NCBI GenBank assembly: GCA_038136035.1
Contig: JAYPYV010000011.1
Location: 1-64,000, forward strand
DNA length: 64,000 nt
Source of the DNA: UBA9926 sp023261215
GTDB lineage: Bacteria; Pseudomonadota; Gammaproteobacteria; Pseudomonadales; Azotimanducaceae
Direction of reading: 5' to 3'
The translations under genes and the position numbers were made by a program. How positions within the stretch are numbered: the stretch's first letter is position 1; each line of letters opens with the position of its first letter. Below the pieces are notes generated by a model. The model ran no database searches. It was not told where the DNA came from and saw only the letters and a list, made by a program, of their open reading frames with translations. This document shows positions 1 through 8,685 of this stretch, one piece after another.

Positions 1-2
1 GG

Positions 3-1565
3 CTAAGGCCTGTAGCCAAAACGGCTTGGTCCTGGTCTCAGCGCGTCGTAGGCGAGTCCAGCCCAGTGGCAGAGCGTTTCTCTGGTTTTTGCGGGCTCGA
101 TAATATCCTCGATTTCGAAGAATTCTGCTGATCGGAACGGCGATCGCACACGATTGAGCCGAGCCTTGATGTCATCAAGCAATGCGTCAGGGTCAGACGC
201 TTCAGCGAGCTCTGCTTTGTAGGCGACTTCGATGCCCCCTTCAATAGGCAAGGAGCCCCAATCGCCGGAAGGCCAGGCGAAGCGATAGTGATGGTGCCCA
301 GGTTGCGTGTTTGCAGCGCCGGCGACACCAAACGCTTTCCTCACAATGACGCTGCAAAAGGGAACGGTTGTTTGGCCGAGGGCGGCGAGCGCTGTCGAGC
401 CCACGCGGATTGTCCCACTCTCCTCAGATTGTTTTCCGATCAAGAAGCCTGGGCAGTCCACGAGATGAATGAGCGGCAGATGAAACGTGGACGCCAAATC
501 GCACCAACGGATGAGTTTCTTGCAACTGTCTGCGGTCCAGGCGCCGCCATAAATCATGGGATCTTCCGCAAAGAGGGCGACGGGAATGCCATCAAGGCGA
601 GCGAGACCCGTCACGATGGATTTACCCCACTGCCGGCCGACTTCAAAGAAGGTCCCTGAATCAACGATCGCCTCAATAACACGGCGCATCTTATAGACCT
701 TCCTTGGGTCGCGAGGCACGATCTCGTTGAGCTCGGGCGCGATACGAGACACTGGATCATCGCTCGCGACTCTCGGTGGGCGCTCATCGACGTTGCTCGG
801 GAGATAACTTAAAAACTGTTTGGCTCGAGCAAAGGCTTCGGCTTCAGACCCGACCTCATCGTCAATGGACCCGTTGCGCGTATGGATACTGCTCGCGCCG
901 AGTTCCTCTTTCGAAACGTCCCCCAAGTTCGCCCAGTCGACCAAAGCAGGGCCCGCAATCATCATCTGCGCGGTATCTTTGACGATGACGGAATAGTGAG
1001 ACGTCGTGACCCTCGCAGCGCCAATCCCTGCCACACTGCCCAGTGCGAGTGAAACGGAGGGTGCCACACTTAAGTGTTGCACAATGGTCTCCCAGCCTGC
1101 GACTCGAGGGATATAGGTCCTGCCGGCCATTTCGATGGTTTTCACGGAGCCGCCGCCACCCATGCCATCGACTAGGCGAATATGGGGACGTCTCAGTTCC
1201 AATGCCAATCCCTCAGCATGTAAACGCTTGCCCGCGATCGAGGCATCGGCTGAGCCGCCTCGAACCGTAAAATCGTCGCCAGACAACACCACAGAACGGC
1301 CATCGAGGGATGCCGTGCCGAAAACGAAGTTCGATGGCATGACGTGTTCCAACTCACCCGCTTCGTTATAACGACCCACCCCAGCAAGTTTGCCGATTTC
1401 TCTGAAGGAGCCGGCGTCGGCAAGCGTTGCGATCCGCTCTCGAATGGTGAGCTTGCCAAATTCGTGCTGCCTGGCCACTTTGTCTGATCCGCCCATGGCC
1501 TCGGCGAATTGATTGCGCACCTCAAGTTCGTTCAGTTCGTCTTGCCAACTCATGGGCGGTTCCAT
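3..1565 (-). CDS. Acyl-CoA carboxylase carboxyltransferase (beta) subunit
   Basis: A complete 520-residue protein of the biotin-dependent carboxyltransferase family (propionyl-, methylcrotonyl- and acetyl-CoA carboxylase beta type). It transfers carboxyl from carboxybiotin to an acyl-CoA in the cytoplasm. Two crotonase-like halves are visible, roughly residues 25-260 and 285-500. Glycine-rich stretches in each (GMGGGGS near 135; CPGFLIGKQSEESG in the second half) line the CoA and biotin sites. Length fits the family. The biotin carboxylase/carrier partner is not in the window; it may lie beyond the left edge, so the acyl substrate cannot be named. The gene diverges from the histidine phosphatase at 1652. 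Confidence 0.85.
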   Translation of the reverse strand: MEPPMSWQDELNELEVRNQFAEAMGGSDKVARQHEFGKLTIRERIATLADAGSFREIGKLAGVGRYNEAGELEHVMPSNFVFGTASLDGRSVVLSGDDFTVRGGSADASIAGKRLHAEGLALELRRPHIRLVDGMGGGGSVKTIEMAGRTYIPRVAGWETIVQHLSVAPSVSLALGSVAGIGAARVTTSHYSVIVKDTAQMMIAGPALVDWANLGDVSKEELGASSIHTRNGSIDDEVGSEAEAFARAKQFLSYLPSNVDERPPRVASDDPVSRIAPELNEIVPRDPRKVYKMRRVIEAIVDSGTFFEVGRQWGKSIVTGLARLDGIPVALFAEDPMIYGGAWTADSCKKLIRWCDLASTFHLPLIHLVDCPGFLIGKQSEESGTIRVGSTALAALGQTTVPFCSVIVRKAFGVAGAANTQPGHHHYRFAWPSGDWGSLPIEGGIEVAYKAELAEASDPDALLDDIKARLNRVRSPFRSAEFFEIEDIIEPAKTRETLCHWAGLAYDALRPGPSRFGYRP

Positions 1566-1651
1566 CGATTGAAGATGCTCGAGAATAGCGAGGCTCTATA
1601 GCGAGATCAACGCAGGCTGGTTACCATGGGCCACCCAACGTTGGAGGTCGC

Positions 1652-2347
1652 ATGAGTCAAACAGAATATCGTCAAGCCCGATTTACAGCCCCACCAGGCG
1701 CTTGCGCCATGATTCTCGTGCGTCATGGGGAGTCTAGAGCGGCCAAGCCGGGTGAACCGTTTCCGCTCGTGGACGGTCAGGGTGATCCCGAGCTTGCGCC
1801 TAATGGCCGTGCGCAGGCGGTGCGCGTGGCCGAGCGACTAAAGGATGAGCCCATCGCGGCACTTTATGCGACCAAGTTGCAAAGAACCCAAGAGACGGCT
1901 GCGCCACTCGCTGAGCGCCTGAATTTGCAGGTCAATGTCAATCCAGATTTGCATGAAGTCCACCTGGGGGAATGGGAAGGGGGTGTACTTCGCATCAAAG
2001 CGGCGGAAGGCGATCCCATCTATGAACGCATCCATGCTGAAGGTCGTTGGGATGTGATCCCCGGGGCTGAATCCACTGAGGCACTCCGAACTCGTTTGTT
2101 AAGGGGCCTGCATACCATTGCCAGAGCCCATCCGGATCAATTGGTGGCTGTGTTCGTTCACGGCGGGGTGATCGGTCAAATATTGGAAGCGGCAACAGGG
2201 GCACGCGGCTTTGCCTTTAGTGGCGCGGACAATGGTTCGATCAGTCATCTGGTGGTATCAGGTGAGCAACTCATTGTTCGAGGATTCAATGATGCTTCGC
2301 ACTTGATCGGTCTTGCCGACGCGGGCGGCTCGCAGTTGCCAACCTAG
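1652..2347 (+). CDS. Histidine phosphatase family protein (phosphoglycerate mutase-like)
   Basis: A 231-residue branch-1 histidine phosphatase. The catalytic RHGE motif is at residues 24-27, with His25 as the expected phospho-acceptor. A conserved Arg follows at 78 (LQRTQE), then LGEWEG around 105-110 and the second catalytic His170 in VHGG. All expected active-site residues are present, so it should be an active phosphatase or mutase; the substrate cannot be read from sequence. There is no signal peptide. It stands alone, divergent from the acyl-CoA carboxylase gene. Confidence 0.85.
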   Translation: MSQTEYRQARFTAPPGACAMILVRHGESRAAKPGEPFPLVDGQGDPELAPNGRAQAVRVAERLKDEPIAALYATKLQRTQETAAPLAERLNLQVNVNPDLHEVHLGEWEGGVLRIKAAEGDPIYERIHAEGRWDVIPGAESTEALRTRLLRGLHTIARAHPDQLVAVFVHGGVIGQILEAATGARGFAFSGADNGSISHLVVSGEQLIVRGFNDASHLIGLADAGGSQLPT

Positions 2348-2440
2348 TCAAACAAACGGCTTCAGGACGAGCGCCTGCCCCGAGAGCTTGAATAAAGTCG
2401 ATCCGGCACGCGCGGGTCACGCCTTGGCAACGGTTGGTCG

Positions 2441-2446
2441 TATAAT
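2441..2446 (+). promoter_or_regulatory. Probable -10 element for the PhyH-type dioxygenase gene
   Basis: A consensus TATAAT lies 35 nt upstream of the ATG at 2482. It is followed by a short inverted repeat (CCGGT-CCT-ACCGG) around 2448-2460, close to the expected transcription start. No good -35 hexamer is visible at 16-18 nt spacing, so an activator or an alternative configuration may be needed. Confidence 0.4.
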
Positions 2447-2481
2447 GCCGGTCCTACCGGTGCAGTCCGAGTCGCACAACC

Positions 2482-3243
2482 ATGATGCCGTCATTAGATT
2501 CGCTCAAGCAGATGTTCGATGAACAAGGTTATGTTGTTGTTCCTCGCTTATTGGAAGAATCCGCACGGTCGGCGCTTTGGCAGATTGCGGCGCAACATCT
2601 CAGTGAAAACTTAGCGCCCATCGAGTACGAGGTGGATGTTCATTATCCAGGTGCGCCGATCACCGCAGAGTCAGAGGGTGCAGGCACCGCAAGGCGCCTC
2701 TTGCAAACGTATTCTCGACACAGCGCGTTTCGAGCATGGGGTACGGCCAGCGAAGTGAAGGCCGTATTGACCGCGCTATTCGGTCAACCCGACGTCATGC
2801 TGTCTCAGTGCCATCACAATTGCGTCATGACCAAGCAGCCCGGCTACTCGAGCGTGACCCGGTGGCACCAGGACATTCGTTACTGGCACTTTGATCAGCA
2901 ATCGTTGATCAGTGTTTGGACGGCGCTGGGTGAAGAAACAAAAAAGAATGGCTGTTTGCGGGTATTACCGGGTAGCCATCTTTGGCAGCTTGAGCCTGGC
3001 CAGTTCGATGCAGCGCGGTTTTTAAGGTCTGATCTGGCAGCGAACAAGGCGTTGCTCTCTACTGCACAGGCAGTGCCGCTGTCGCCGGGAGATGCCTTGT
3101 TTTTCCACGCCCGACTCTTTCATGCGGCGGGCCGAAACACCTCAGAGCAAACGAAATATTCGTTGGTGTATACCTATCACGCGGCAGATAACCACCCCAT
3201 AGAAGCCACCCGATCCGCGCAGTTCCCAAGCATCGCCCTTTAA
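2482..3243 (+). CDS. Phytanoyl-CoA dioxygenase (PhyH) family protein
   Basis: A 253-residue member of the PhyH branch of Fe(II)/2-oxoglutarate oxygenases. The iron-binding HxD is His129-Gln-Asp131 (RWHQD). The distal histidine is probably His214 (RLFHAAGRN), followed by a basic/Ser stretch suited to 2-oxoglutarate binding. PGSH near 163-166 is typical of the family. The fold predicts hydroxylation of a small molecule or acyl-CoA; the substrate is unknown and family members vary widely. The start is one of two adjacent ATGs. It is convergent with oxyR. Confidence 0.8.
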   Translation: MMPSLDSLKQMFDEQGYVVVPRLLEESARSALWQIAAQHLSENLAPIEYEVDVHYPGAPITAESEGAGTARRLLQTYSRHSAFRAWGTASEVKAVLTALFGQPDVMLSQCHHNCVMTKQPGYSSVTRWHQDIRYWHFDQQSLISVWTALGEETKKNGCLRVLPGSHLWQLEPGQFDAARFLRSDLAANKALLSTAQAVPLSPGDALFFHARLFHAAGRNTSEQTKYSLVYTYHAADNHPIEATRSAQFPSIAL

Positions 3244-3318
3244 TTCGGCGGGTAAATAGTTGCGGATGATGGCCTGTGGAGGCTGAGTCGTAGCGGCGCT
3301 ACAAGCCATATTGGACAC

Positions 3319-4233
3319 TCATCTCGTTTGAAGTTGATCAGGCGCAAGCGTTCTGAAGCAGTCGATAAGGTCCATGAGCGCCTCACTGCGAGCATGGCCT
3401 CGTCGCCAGGCAAAACCAATATCCCGATGAAATCGCGACAGCGGCAGCGGCTCGGTTTTGATTTGAGTGCCACTCAGAATGCCGGCATCGAGAGCCATCT
3501 GTGGCAGGATGGTCACGCCGATGTCGTTCTCAACCATTTGCACCAGCATCTGTAAGCTGTTGGCACCAAACGTGTGCACTTTTTTATGGCTCTTCAGACG
3601 ACAGCCCGCGAGCGCGTGATCTCTGAGACAATGGCCGTCATCAAGTAGCAAAAGACTCTCGTCAGGGAGCTCGTCAAAGTCGATTTCTCCGCCAACGGCA
3701 AGCGCCGCATCCGCATGAAAGGCAAGGTGTAAGGGCTCTCTGTAAACGATGAGTGTCTCCAGCGCGCCCGCGTCGTAGGGCAGCGCGATCAGGGCGAGAT
3801 CGAGCTTGTTGGCAAGTAATTCGGACACGAGCCCCGCGGTGGTGTCTTCCCTGAGATAAAGCTGCAGCGATGGGAATGATTCCCGTAACCTGAGGGCGTA
3901 GTGCCCCATAATGTAGGGTGCGATCGTGTGAATGCCGCCAATTTTGATCGGCAGGGACAGTGGGTTGTGAAAGGCGCGCGCTTCATCCATGAGATCCTCA
4001 ACCTGCATGATGATGTAGCGACTTCGGTCAGCGATCCGCAGCCCGAGTTCGGTGAAAGCGACGCTCTTGTTGGTCCGTTCAACCAGTCGTACGTCCAGAA
4101 ATCGCTCTAATTCGCGAATGCCTGAGCTGAGCGTCGATTGCGTTACGTTGAGTGCCTGCGCCGCTTTGCCAAAGTGCAGGTGCTCTTGTAACGCCACCAA
4201 ATATTGTAGTTGTCGGATTGGGGGTAGAAACAC
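3319..4233 (-). CDS. oxyR: Hydrogen peroxide-sensing LysR-family activator OxyR
   Basis: A 304-residue LysR-type regulator with an N-terminal winged helix-turn-helix (residues about 6-65) and a periplasmic-binding-like effector domain. The peroxide-sensing pair of OxyR is present: Cys202 and Cys211 in GHCLRDHALAGC, with the same nine-residue spacing and local sequence as E. coli Cys199/Cys208. This supports OxyR rather than a generic LysR protein. It would activate catalase, peroxiredoxin and related genes after disulfide formation. No recognisable peroxide-defence gene is adjacent; the next gene upstream, on the other strand, encodes a ThDP enzyme. Confidence 0.9.
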   Translation of the reverse strand: MFLPPIRQLQYLVALQEHLHFGKAAQALNVTQSTLSSGIRELERFLDVRLVERTNKSVAFTELGLRIADRSRYIIMQVEDLMDEARAFHNPLSLPIKIGGIHTIAPYIMGHYALRLRESFPSLQLYLREDTTAGLVSELLANKLDLALIALPYDAGALETLIVYREPLHLAFHADAALAVGGEIDFDELPDESLLLLDDGHCLRDHALAGCRLKSHKKVHTFGANSLQMLVQMVENDIGVTILPQMALDAGILSGTQIKTEPLPLSRFHRDIGFAWRRGHARSEALMDLIDCFRTLAPDQLQTR

Positions 4234-4691
4234 GAGAACACTCCAGCCAATTTGGCCCTTAGTTTAGCGTGAACGTAATCTCGAGGTGCTGATGGTTTCA
4301 GCCAGGTCTGTCCCCAAAAAAGAGGGCAGCCAATGAGGCCAGACCACGTGAGTCAAAGCCGTTAACGCCAGTTTCCAACCCCAACACAACCTTTCAACGA
4401 GGGCCTGGATGGTCCGTCACTCAAAGAGGCGTTCTTTGGAGGAAGTTTGCAGCGCCGAGAAGGTTCATGGATCGACGCCGAGTCGCGCTTGCGCCATGAG
4501 CCGATGATTCAATTGATGTTTCAGTGAGCCGTGGGTAAGTGCGGAACCGATTGTTGAGTTCGATCCAGAGTCTCGCCCTTGGAGCCGCGCAGACGGTTGC
4601 GGCTTACCGCGGAGGGCTCGTTTGACTTCATTGCCAACGGCGGTTGAAGTCCGCATGATGCGGAGACGAACAGATGAGGTGAGATCAAGGG
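4234..4691. other. Intergenic region between oxyR and the ThDP enzyme gene
   Basis: 458 nt between divergently transcribed genes, so promoters for both should lie here, though I cannot place them with confidence. On the + strand, 4366-4527 is open for about 53 codons without a usable start; its translation looks protein-like but matches nothing I recognise. It could be a decayed gene or chance. No tRNA-like fold or terminator was seen. Confidence 0.5.
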
Positions 4692-6239
4692 ATGAATGGA
4701 GCAGAGTCCTTAATCAGATCACTGGTAGAGGCGGGTGTGACGACCTGTTTTGCCAATCCGGGCACGTCGGAAATGCACCTCGTGCAGGCGATGGATGCGG
4801 TGCCTGAGATGCGAGGTGTTTTATGTTTGTTTGAGGGGGTCTGTACGGGTGCTGCCGATGGCTACGCGCGTATTGCTGAGAAGCCCGCGATCACAGTGCT
4901 CCACCTGGGGCCGGGCCTGGGTAATGGTATCGCCAATCTTCACAATGCGCGCCGAGCCGCAACGCCTCTGATTAATTTGGTGGGTAATCATGCCACCTAC
5001 CATGTGCCCCTCGACGCGCCGCTGACATCGGATATTGAAACGCTGGCCAATAATGTCTCGAGTTGGATCAAGACGGATTCAACGGCCACGAGTCTCGCGG
5101 GCGATGGCATGAAAGCGTTGGCAAAATCGCTTTCTCCCTCGCAGGGCTCAGAAGGTCGCACGGCCACCTTGATTATCCCCGCTGAGGCCTGTTGGGGTGA
5201 GGCAGATAGCCTGGCGGCGCCGTTACCCGTTGCTGGCGCCGAAGTCGTCAAGACTGAGCGAATCAGTGAAGTTGCGAAAGCGCTCAGCCCAAGATCGATG
5301 TTGCTGATTGATCGAGAAGGGTTGAAACCTGAGGCCCGATTGCTGGCGGCTCGAATCGCGGCAAAAGTGGGTTGCAGGATCAGCATGACCACATTTCCGG
5401 CAAGAGTTGATTCCGGTCCAGGACACCCAATGGTTGAGCGCTTACCCTATTTCCCGGAGGACGTCACGGCGGCGATGGCGGGCGTTGAACACTTAGTGCT
5501 TGTGGGTGCTGAGCGTCCGGTTAGTTTTTTCGCTTATCCAAACCAGAACAGTGTGTTGGTTCCGGATGGTTGCCTGGTCCAGCGACTCGCTGCGGGGCAC
5601 GAAAATGTGATTCAAGCGCTCAAAGACCTCTGCGCTGAGATGGGGGCTGAGGCAGTGGATCCACCCCGATATGAGCACCAGTCGCTGCCTGATCTCGAAG
5701 GCAAGCTGTCTGTGCGAGGGGTGTCCAATGTCATCGCAAAGCATATGCCGGAAAACAGTATTCTGTGCGGTGATTCCGGCGGCGGGGCCGCGGTGTTGGC
5801 GCCGGCCCAAGTATCGAAATCGCACACGTGGTTGAACCTCACAGGCGGATCTATCGGTCAAGGCGGGCCGGCGGCGGTCGGTGCGGCGATTGCGGCGCCT
5901 GAAAGACAAGTGTTTGCGTTACTGGGCGATGGGGCATCGATGTACACGAATCAGGCGCTCTGGACCCAAGCGAGGGAATCGCTCAATGTCATCACGGTGA
6001 TCTTTAATAATCAGATTTACGGCATCTTAGAGACGGAGTATCTGAGGCTGGGGGTAAACACCGTTGGAGAGCATGCCGCCCAATTATTTAACCTTGCCGA
6101 GCCAGCCATCGATTTCGTAAAGCTTGCCGAAAGCATGGGCGTGCCGGGTCGGCGCGCGGAGTCGGTTGCGGAATTTGAGGTCGCGCTGCTGGAAGCGCTT
6201 GAACGCAATGGGCCTACCTTGATTGAGGCGATGCTCTAG
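4692..6239 (+). CDS. Acetolactate synthase large-subunit-like ThDP-dependent enzyme
   Basis: A 515-residue thiamine-diphosphate enzyme of the POX/ALS/benzoylformate decarboxylase superfamily. The N-terminal PYR domain carries the catalytic glutamate at Glu48 (LFEG). The C-terminal domain carries the ThDP/Mg motif beginning GDG at 412-414 and ending NN (FNNQIYG). It is shorter than true IlvB (about 560-600 residues) and no ilvH regulatory subunit lies nearby. It is therefore better described as an ALS-like decarboxylase or carboligase of unknown 2-oxoacid substrate. A purine-rich AAGGG precedes the ATG. Confidence 0.75.
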   Translation: MNGAESLIRSLVEAGVTTCFANPGTSEMHLVQAMDAVPEMRGVLCLFEGVCTGAADGYARIAEKPAITVLHLGPGLGNGIANLHNARRAATPLINLVGNHATYHVPLDAPLTSDIETLANNVSSWIKTDSTATSLAGDGMKALAKSLSPSQGSEGRTATLIIPAEACWGEADSLAAPLPVAGAEVVKTERISEVAKALSPRSMLLIDREGLKPEARLLAARIAAKVGCRISMTTFPARVDSGPGHPMVERLPYFPEDVTAAMAGVEHLVLVGAERPVSFFAYPNQNSVLVPDGCLVQRLAAGHENVIQALKDLCAEMGAEAVDPPRYEHQSLPDLEGKLSVRGVSNVIAKHMPENSILCGDSGGGAAVLAPAQVSKSHTWLNLTGGSIGQGGPAAVGAAIAAPERQVFALLGDGASMYTNQALWTQARESLNVITVIFNNQIYGILETEYLRLGVNTVGEHAAQLFNLAEPAIDFVKLAESMGVPGRRAESVAEFEVALLEALERNGPTLIEAML

Positions 6240-6479
6240 CGGTTTTTTTGATCCTTGTGGGGTCGGGTCTAGCGAGCGGACCCTGCTGATCCTCGATCAA
6301 AGCCTTTGATGAGGCATGATTTTTCACAGTTGGAATCTATTTTATTGATAATGGCTCTGCTATGCTCGCGCGAGCGTTTTTTGATCGCGGGATAACGCCT
6401 GCGCGGGCGCCAAAGGGCTCAAAGTCCCTGGCACAGAAAACGCAACAGACGGGTCGCTGATCGAATAGGAAAGTCGTTA

Positions 6480-6632
6480 GTGTCTAAGCATTCGCTAACT
6501 TCGAAGGAAAAGGGATCGTCTGATGAGATGGCAGATTCGGTTGAAGCAAAGACGATCGTGAGCGGTGGTCTCGATGCTGCGGACGGAGGTTGTGGTCTCA
6601 AAATGGAAGCGTGCTCGAACGTCCAGCGTTAG
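6480..6632 (+). CDS. Candidate small protein (50 aa) upstream of korA, unrecognised
   Basis: A GTG-initiated frame of 50 codons ending in TAG. It is preceded by AGGAAA at a workable 8-nt spacing. The product would be hydrophilic and Lys/Glu/Ser-rich at the N-terminus, with Gly and two Cys near the C-terminus, and no membrane segment or signal peptide. I recognise no family. It lies in the korA leader, so it could be a leader peptide or a chance ORF. Codon choice is unremarkable and gives no strong coding signal. Confidence 0.25.
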   Translation: MSKHSLTSKEKGSSDEMADSVEAKTIVSGGLDAADGGCGLKMEACSNVQR

Positions 6633-6664
6633 AAGGGCCGGTGTTCCGAAGTCTAGCGTTCGAG
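6614..6664 (+). repeat. 8-bp inverted repeat in the korA leader
   Basis: CTCGAACG (6614-6621) and CGTTCGAG (6657-6664) are perfect complements separated by 35 nt. In RNA this would close a large stem-loop; in DNA it could be a split operator. It overlaps the end of the candidate small ORF. Confidence 0.4.
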
Positions 6665-6764
6665 GTCTTAGTTGAGATGTGGGCTTCATGATAAAAAGCA
6701 ACGGATGGGAGAGGTTTCGTTGGCTTTGTTTGAGAACGGAGCGCGCGGTTCGCTTTAAGGGTTG

Positions 6765-6782
6765 AGACTCCAAGTTGAGTCT
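6765..6782 (+). promoter_or_regulatory. Hairpin close to the korA ribosome binding site
   Basis: AGACTC, a six-base loop, then GAGTCT forms a perfect 6-bp stem ending 28 nt before the korA ATG. There is no U-tract, so it is not a terminator. It may influence translation or mRNA stability of korAB. Confidence 0.35.
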
Positions 6783-6810
6783 GTGAATGAACCATTGATA
6801 GAGGGTCAAG

Positions 6811-8685
6811 ATGTCAGTCGTCGAAAAAGAAGTGGAAGCGCCACTACCGGGTGCACAATCAAGCGCCGTAGTGGTTCGATTTGCGGGTGATTCGGGTGAT
6901 GGGATGCAGCTTACGGGCAGTAACTTTACCGAAGCCACCGCACTGCACGGAAACGACCTAGCGACTTTTCCAGACTTCCCTGCTGAGATTAGAGCGCCCG
7001 CAGGTGCGACCTTTGGGGTCTCAGCGTTTCAAATCTACTTCGGGTCAGATGAGGTCACCACGGCCGGCGATGACGTGGACGTCCTCGTGGCCATGAACCC
7101 CGCTGCCCTTATCACGAATTTGAAAGATTTGCTGCCCGGTGGCCTCATCATCGCGGATGCTGACGCATTCACGGATAAAAATTTGGTCCGCGCCGGGTAC
7201 AAGGACAACCCACTTGAGGATGGCAGTCTGGATGGCTACCGGTTGATTACAATCGATATCACGAAGCAAGTGATTGCGTCGGTTGAACCGTTTGGTCTGT
7301 CCCATAAGTTTGCTGTTCGCTGCAAGAACATGTGGACGCTGGGCCTGGTGATGTGGCTCTTTGATCGTGATCGCACGATCACCATCGAAAATCTGCGAGC
7401 AAAATTCAAAACCCGCCCAGAAATTGCCGACGCCAACGTTGCCGCTTTGAATGCCGGTCATAGTTATGGCGAAACCGCTGAGTTGCCAACGGGCGTTGAG
7501 GTTTATCGTATTCCAAGGGCCGAAGTTGAGCCTGGACTCTACCGAAATACCACGGGTACGGAAGCATTGGCGTTCGGTCTCATCGCAGGTGGGCTTCTGG
7601 CTGAGGTGCCGTTGACGTTTGCCTCTTATCCGATTACCCCAGCGTCTTCGCTTCTTCATACGTTGGCCCAGTACAAAGAATTCGAGGTCGTGACTTTCCA
7701 GGCAGAAGATGAGATCGCTGCGGTGTGTGCGGCCATTGGGGCGTCGTTCGGTGGCACGCTTGGGGTCACCTCAAGCTCGGGTCCGGGTATTGCGCTTAAA
7801 GGCGAGGCGATTGCGCTGGCATGCGCGACCGAACTCCCGTTGATCGTTGTGAACACTCAAAGGGGTGGCCCTTCTACGGGGATGCCCACCAAAACGGAAC
7901 AATCTGATTTAAATCAGGCATTGTTTGGTCGGCACGCGGATACCCCCATGCCCGTCATCGCATCATCGACGCCGGGTGATTGCTTCGAGGTGGCCATTGA
8001 AGCAGTCCGTATTGCCACTAAATTTTCAACACCCGTCATGTTGTTGAGCGACGGTTATCTGGCCAATGCTGCTGAGCCTTGGAAAGTGCCCGAGCTCGAT
8101 CAATTCGAAAAGTTTCCCGTGACGTTCGAGACGAATCCTGAGGGTTTTGAACCCGCCAATCGTGATCCCGAAACGCTTGCGAGGGTTTGGGCGAAGCCTG
8201 GAACCAAGGGCTTGGAGCATCGTATTGGTGGTATCGAGCGTGACTACAAGACGGGGGATATTTCCTACGAACCTGACAACCATCAGAAGATGACGGATCT
8301 GAGAAAGGCCAAAGTCCAGGGCATAGCCAACTACATTCCAGCGCAAACCGTCAGTCAGGGTGCTGAATCGGGCAAGCTCGCAGTGGTCGGTTGGGGATCC
8401 ACCTACGGTGCCATTCGGCAAGCAGTGAAGCGTTGCCGATCCGAGGGGCTGGATGTGAGTCACATTCATATCCGCTACCTGAACCCTATGCCTGCGAATT
8501 TAGAGGCTTTGTTGAAAGGGTATGACCAAATCCTGGTGCCAGAGATGAACACGGGACAATTGGTCGACGTGCTCCGGGCGAAGTTTTTGGTCGACGCCAA
8601 ACGACTCAATAAGGTGTCAGGTCAGCCGTTCAAAATTAGAGAAATCATCGAAGGCATCAAAGCACTGATGGGAGAGAAGGCATGA
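6811..8685 (+). CDS. korA: 2-oxoacid:ferredoxin oxidoreductase, fused gamma-alpha subunit (KorA type)
   Basis: A 624-residue subunit with the gamma domain (about residues 15-195, starting RFAGDSGDGMQLTG) fused ahead of the alpha PYR-like domain (about 225-480) and a C-terminal transketolase-like domain. This is the two-subunit architecture of 2-oxoglutarate:ferredoxin oxidoreductases. With KorB it would oxidatively decarboxylate a 2-oxoacid to acyl-CoA while reducing ferredoxin. 2-Oxoglutarate is the likely substrate by family, but other 2-oxoacids cannot be excluded. It overlaps korB by 4 nt (ATGA). No ferredoxin gene is adjacent. Confidence 0.88.
   Translation: MSVVEKEVEAPLPGAQSSAVVVRFAGDSGDGMQLTGSNFTEATALHGNDLATFPDFPAEIRAPAGATFGVSAFQIYFGSDEVTTAGDDVDVLVAMNPAALITNLKDLLPGGLIIADADAFTDKNLVRAGYKDNPLEDGSLDGYRLITIDITKQVIASVEPFGLSHKFAVRCKNMWTLGLVMWLFDRDRTITIENLRAKFKTRPEIADANVAALNAGHSYGETAELPTGVEVYRIPRAEVEPGLYRNTTGTEALAFGLIAGGLLAEVPLTFASYPITPASSLLHTLAQYKEFEVVTFQAEDEIAAVCAAIGASFGGTLGVTSSSGPGIALKGEAIALACATELPLIVVNTQRGGPSTGMPTKTEQSDLNQALFGRHADTPMPVIASSTPGDCFEVAIEAVRIATKFSTPVMLLSDGYLANAAEPWKVPELDQFEKFPVTFETNPEGFEPANRDPETLARVWAKPGTKGLEHRIGGIERDYKTGDISYEPDNHQKMTDLRKAKVQGIANYIPAQTVSQGAESGKLAVVGWGSTYGAIRQAVKRCRSEGLDVSHIHIRYLNPMPANLEALLKGYDQILVPEMNTGQLVDVLRAKFLVDAKRLNKVSGQPFKIREIIEGIKALMGEKA

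Larger units (their letters stand above)
6240..6810. other. Long leader region upstream of korA
   Basis: 571 nt with no recognised gene. It begins with a T-run just after the ThDP gene (6241-6248) but lacks a clear terminator stem. An AT-rich stretch around 6325-6375 contains an extended -10-like TGCTATGCT. The rest includes a candidate 50-codon ORF (6480-6632), an 8-bp inverted repeat (6614-6621 with 6657-6664) and a hairpin (6765-6782) close to the korA ribosome binding site. If transcription starts near 6375, the mRNA leader is more than 400 nt. Confidence 0.5.

Noticed and set aside
4692..6239. Calling the ThDP enzyme a true IlvB acetolactate synthase
   Set aside because: It is shorter than IlvB, no ilvH partner follows, and the family contains many decarboxylases, so only ALS-like is supported.
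6495..6938. 147-codon minus-strand frame over the korA leader and start
   Set aside because: Overlaps the start of korA and has Ser/Arg/Thr-rich low-quality composition.
7045..7659. 204-codon minus-strand frame inside korA
   Set aside because: Antisense shadow of a conserved gene; no motifs and no ribosome binding site of note.
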